A stretch of 5,650 nucleotides of DNA, taken from positions 1-5,650 of the forward strand of contig DAOWOC010000086.1 of NCBI GenBank assembly GCA_030642225.1. The letters run 5' to 3'. The notes under the pieces were generated by a model. That model was not told where the DNA came from and made no database searches. It worked only from the letters and a program-made list of their open reading frames with translations. Positions 4,934-5,650 of the stretch are shown piece after piece. How positions within the stretch are numbered: position 1 is the first letter of the stretch; the number at the start of each line of letters is the position of its first letter. The DNA is from Deltaproteobacteria bacterium (GTDB lineage: Bacteria > Desulfobacterota > DAOWOC01). The position numbers and the translations under genes are program-made.

Positions 4934-5650
4934 CTAAAACGCCCACTTAAGATACATGCTTCCCCATGCGAATCCAGCTCCGAATGTTGATATAACAACA
5001 TTATCCCCTTTTTTAAGACGTCCATCAATCACAGCATCATAAAAACAAAGGGGCACTGTTCCACTTGTTGTATTTGCATATTTATCAATATTGATTATAA
5101 CCTTATCAGGATTGATCCCCATTCGGTTGGCGCATGCTTCAATTATTCTCAAATTTGCCTGATGAGGGATAAAAAGATCAAGTTGTTCGCTCGTTAAATT
5201 ATTACGCTTCATTATTTCAACAGCAAAATCCGCCATATATTTAACCGCATATTTGAATACTGTCCTGCCGTCCTGAACAACATAATGTTCTTTATTGTCA
5301 ACGGTTTCATGACTTGCAGGTCTCCTGCTCCCACCTGCCTTGAGATAGAGATAAGGTGCGCCAGCACCGTCTATACGGCTCATGAAATCAATAATACCAA
5401 GTTCCGGATCAATAGAAGGTTCAAGCAAAACAGCTCCTGCCCCATCGCCAAAGAGTATACTTGATGTACGGTCCTCGTAATCAAGCATTGTAGTGTTTAC
5501 ATCACCACCAATCACCATGACCTTTTTATTGCGGCCGGATTCAATCAACTGGGCGCCGGTAATAAGTGCGAACAAAAAGCTGCTGCACCCGGTCATCAGA
5601 TCAAAACCGGTTGTTTTCGTAGCGCCAATAGCCTTCTGCACAAGACATGC
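4934..5650 (-). CDS. fabH: 3-oxoacyl-ACP synthase III (KAS III), 5' end beyond the window
   Basis: Condenses acetyl-CoA (or another acyl-CoA) with malonyl-ACP to start fatty acid chains; cytoplasmic thiolase-fold homodimer. The visible 238 residues start in mid-protein (ACLVQKAIGATKTTGFDL), so about 90 N-terminal residues lie to the right; the frame runs to the edge and the GTG at 5641-5639 is an internal Val. The triad is present: Cys in MTGCSSF (codon 5587-5585), His in FIPHQANLRII, and Asn in YANTTSGTVP. LFGDGAGAVLLEP, the AGGSRRPAS segment and the C-terminal GAGFAWGSMYLKW fit KAS III. The catalytic-loop context TGCSS differs from the usual AACSG, and NTTSGTVP from NTSAASIP, so primer choice may differ or it may be a paralogue. 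The gene is last in its unit, with a terminator about 30 bases on, rather than followed by fabD as in common fab clusters. Confidence 0.92.
   Translation of the reverse strand, partial: ACLVQKAIGATKTTGFDLMTGCSSFLFALITGAQLIESGRNKKVMVIGGDVNTTMLDYEDRTSSILFGDGAGAVLLEPSIDPELGIIDFMSRIDGAGAPYLYLKAGGSRRPASHETVDNKEHYVVQDGRTVFKYAVKYMADFAVEIMKRNNLTSEQLDLFIPHQANLRIIEACANRMGINPDKVIINIDKYANTTSGTVPLCFYDAVIDGRLKKGDNVVISTFGAGFAWGSMYLKWAF

Noticed and set aside
1..5650. CRISPR arrays, IS elements, tRNA or rRNA genes, riboswitches
   Set aside because: I saw no regularly spaced repeats, transposase-like proteins, cloverleaf-forming stretches or leader long enough for a known riboswitch.

Overview
The window looks like a piece of chromosome from an anaerobic, selenoprotein-making bacterium. 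A Desulfobacterota (deltaproteobacterial, Desulfobacterales-like) host is my best guess. That rests on the selenocysteine-type SelD, the general look of the proteins and the moderate-to-low G+C; it is inference, not a database result. Gene density is ordinary, no intergenic gap exceeds about 120 bases, and I see no tRNA, rRNA, IS element or CRISPR array.

Layout. On the minus strand, bases 1-1090 hold a two-gene unit: a small HAD-superfamily phosphatase-like protein of the 'soluble P-type ATPase' type, then selD (selenide, water dikinase, cut by the left edge) three bases later. The selD reading frame contains an in-frame TGA at 548-550, exactly at the catalytic Cys/Sec position, followed by a plausible bacterial SECIS hairpin. 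I therefore read it as an intact selenoprotein gene; an ORF caller would start it too late or call it broken. A short AT-rich divergent intergenic region (1091-1205) separates this unit from a plus-strand unit: purB (adenylosuccinate lyase), pyrE (orotate phosphoribosyltransferase) two bases later, and 18 bases further on an exported CsgG-like protein with a C-terminal bacterial SH3 domain. After a 75-base AT-rich gap comes a small Nfu/NifU-C-type Fe-S scaffold protein. After another short gap comes an exported staphylococcal-nuclease-fold protein whose catalytic arginines and glutamate appear to be lost. This gene converges on a minus-strand fabH-type 3-oxoacyl-ACP synthase III (cut by the right edge), with a strong bidirectional hairpin terminator between the two.

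How it fits together. purB and pyrE are housekeeping nucleotide-synthesis genes and selD supplies selenophosphate for selenocysteine. The most notable points are the recoded TGA in selD, its tight coupling to an uncharacterised HAD protein, the CsgG-SH3 protein trailing a nucleotide operon, and the degenerate nuclease. I did not find evidence for a wholly new multi-gene system in this window.
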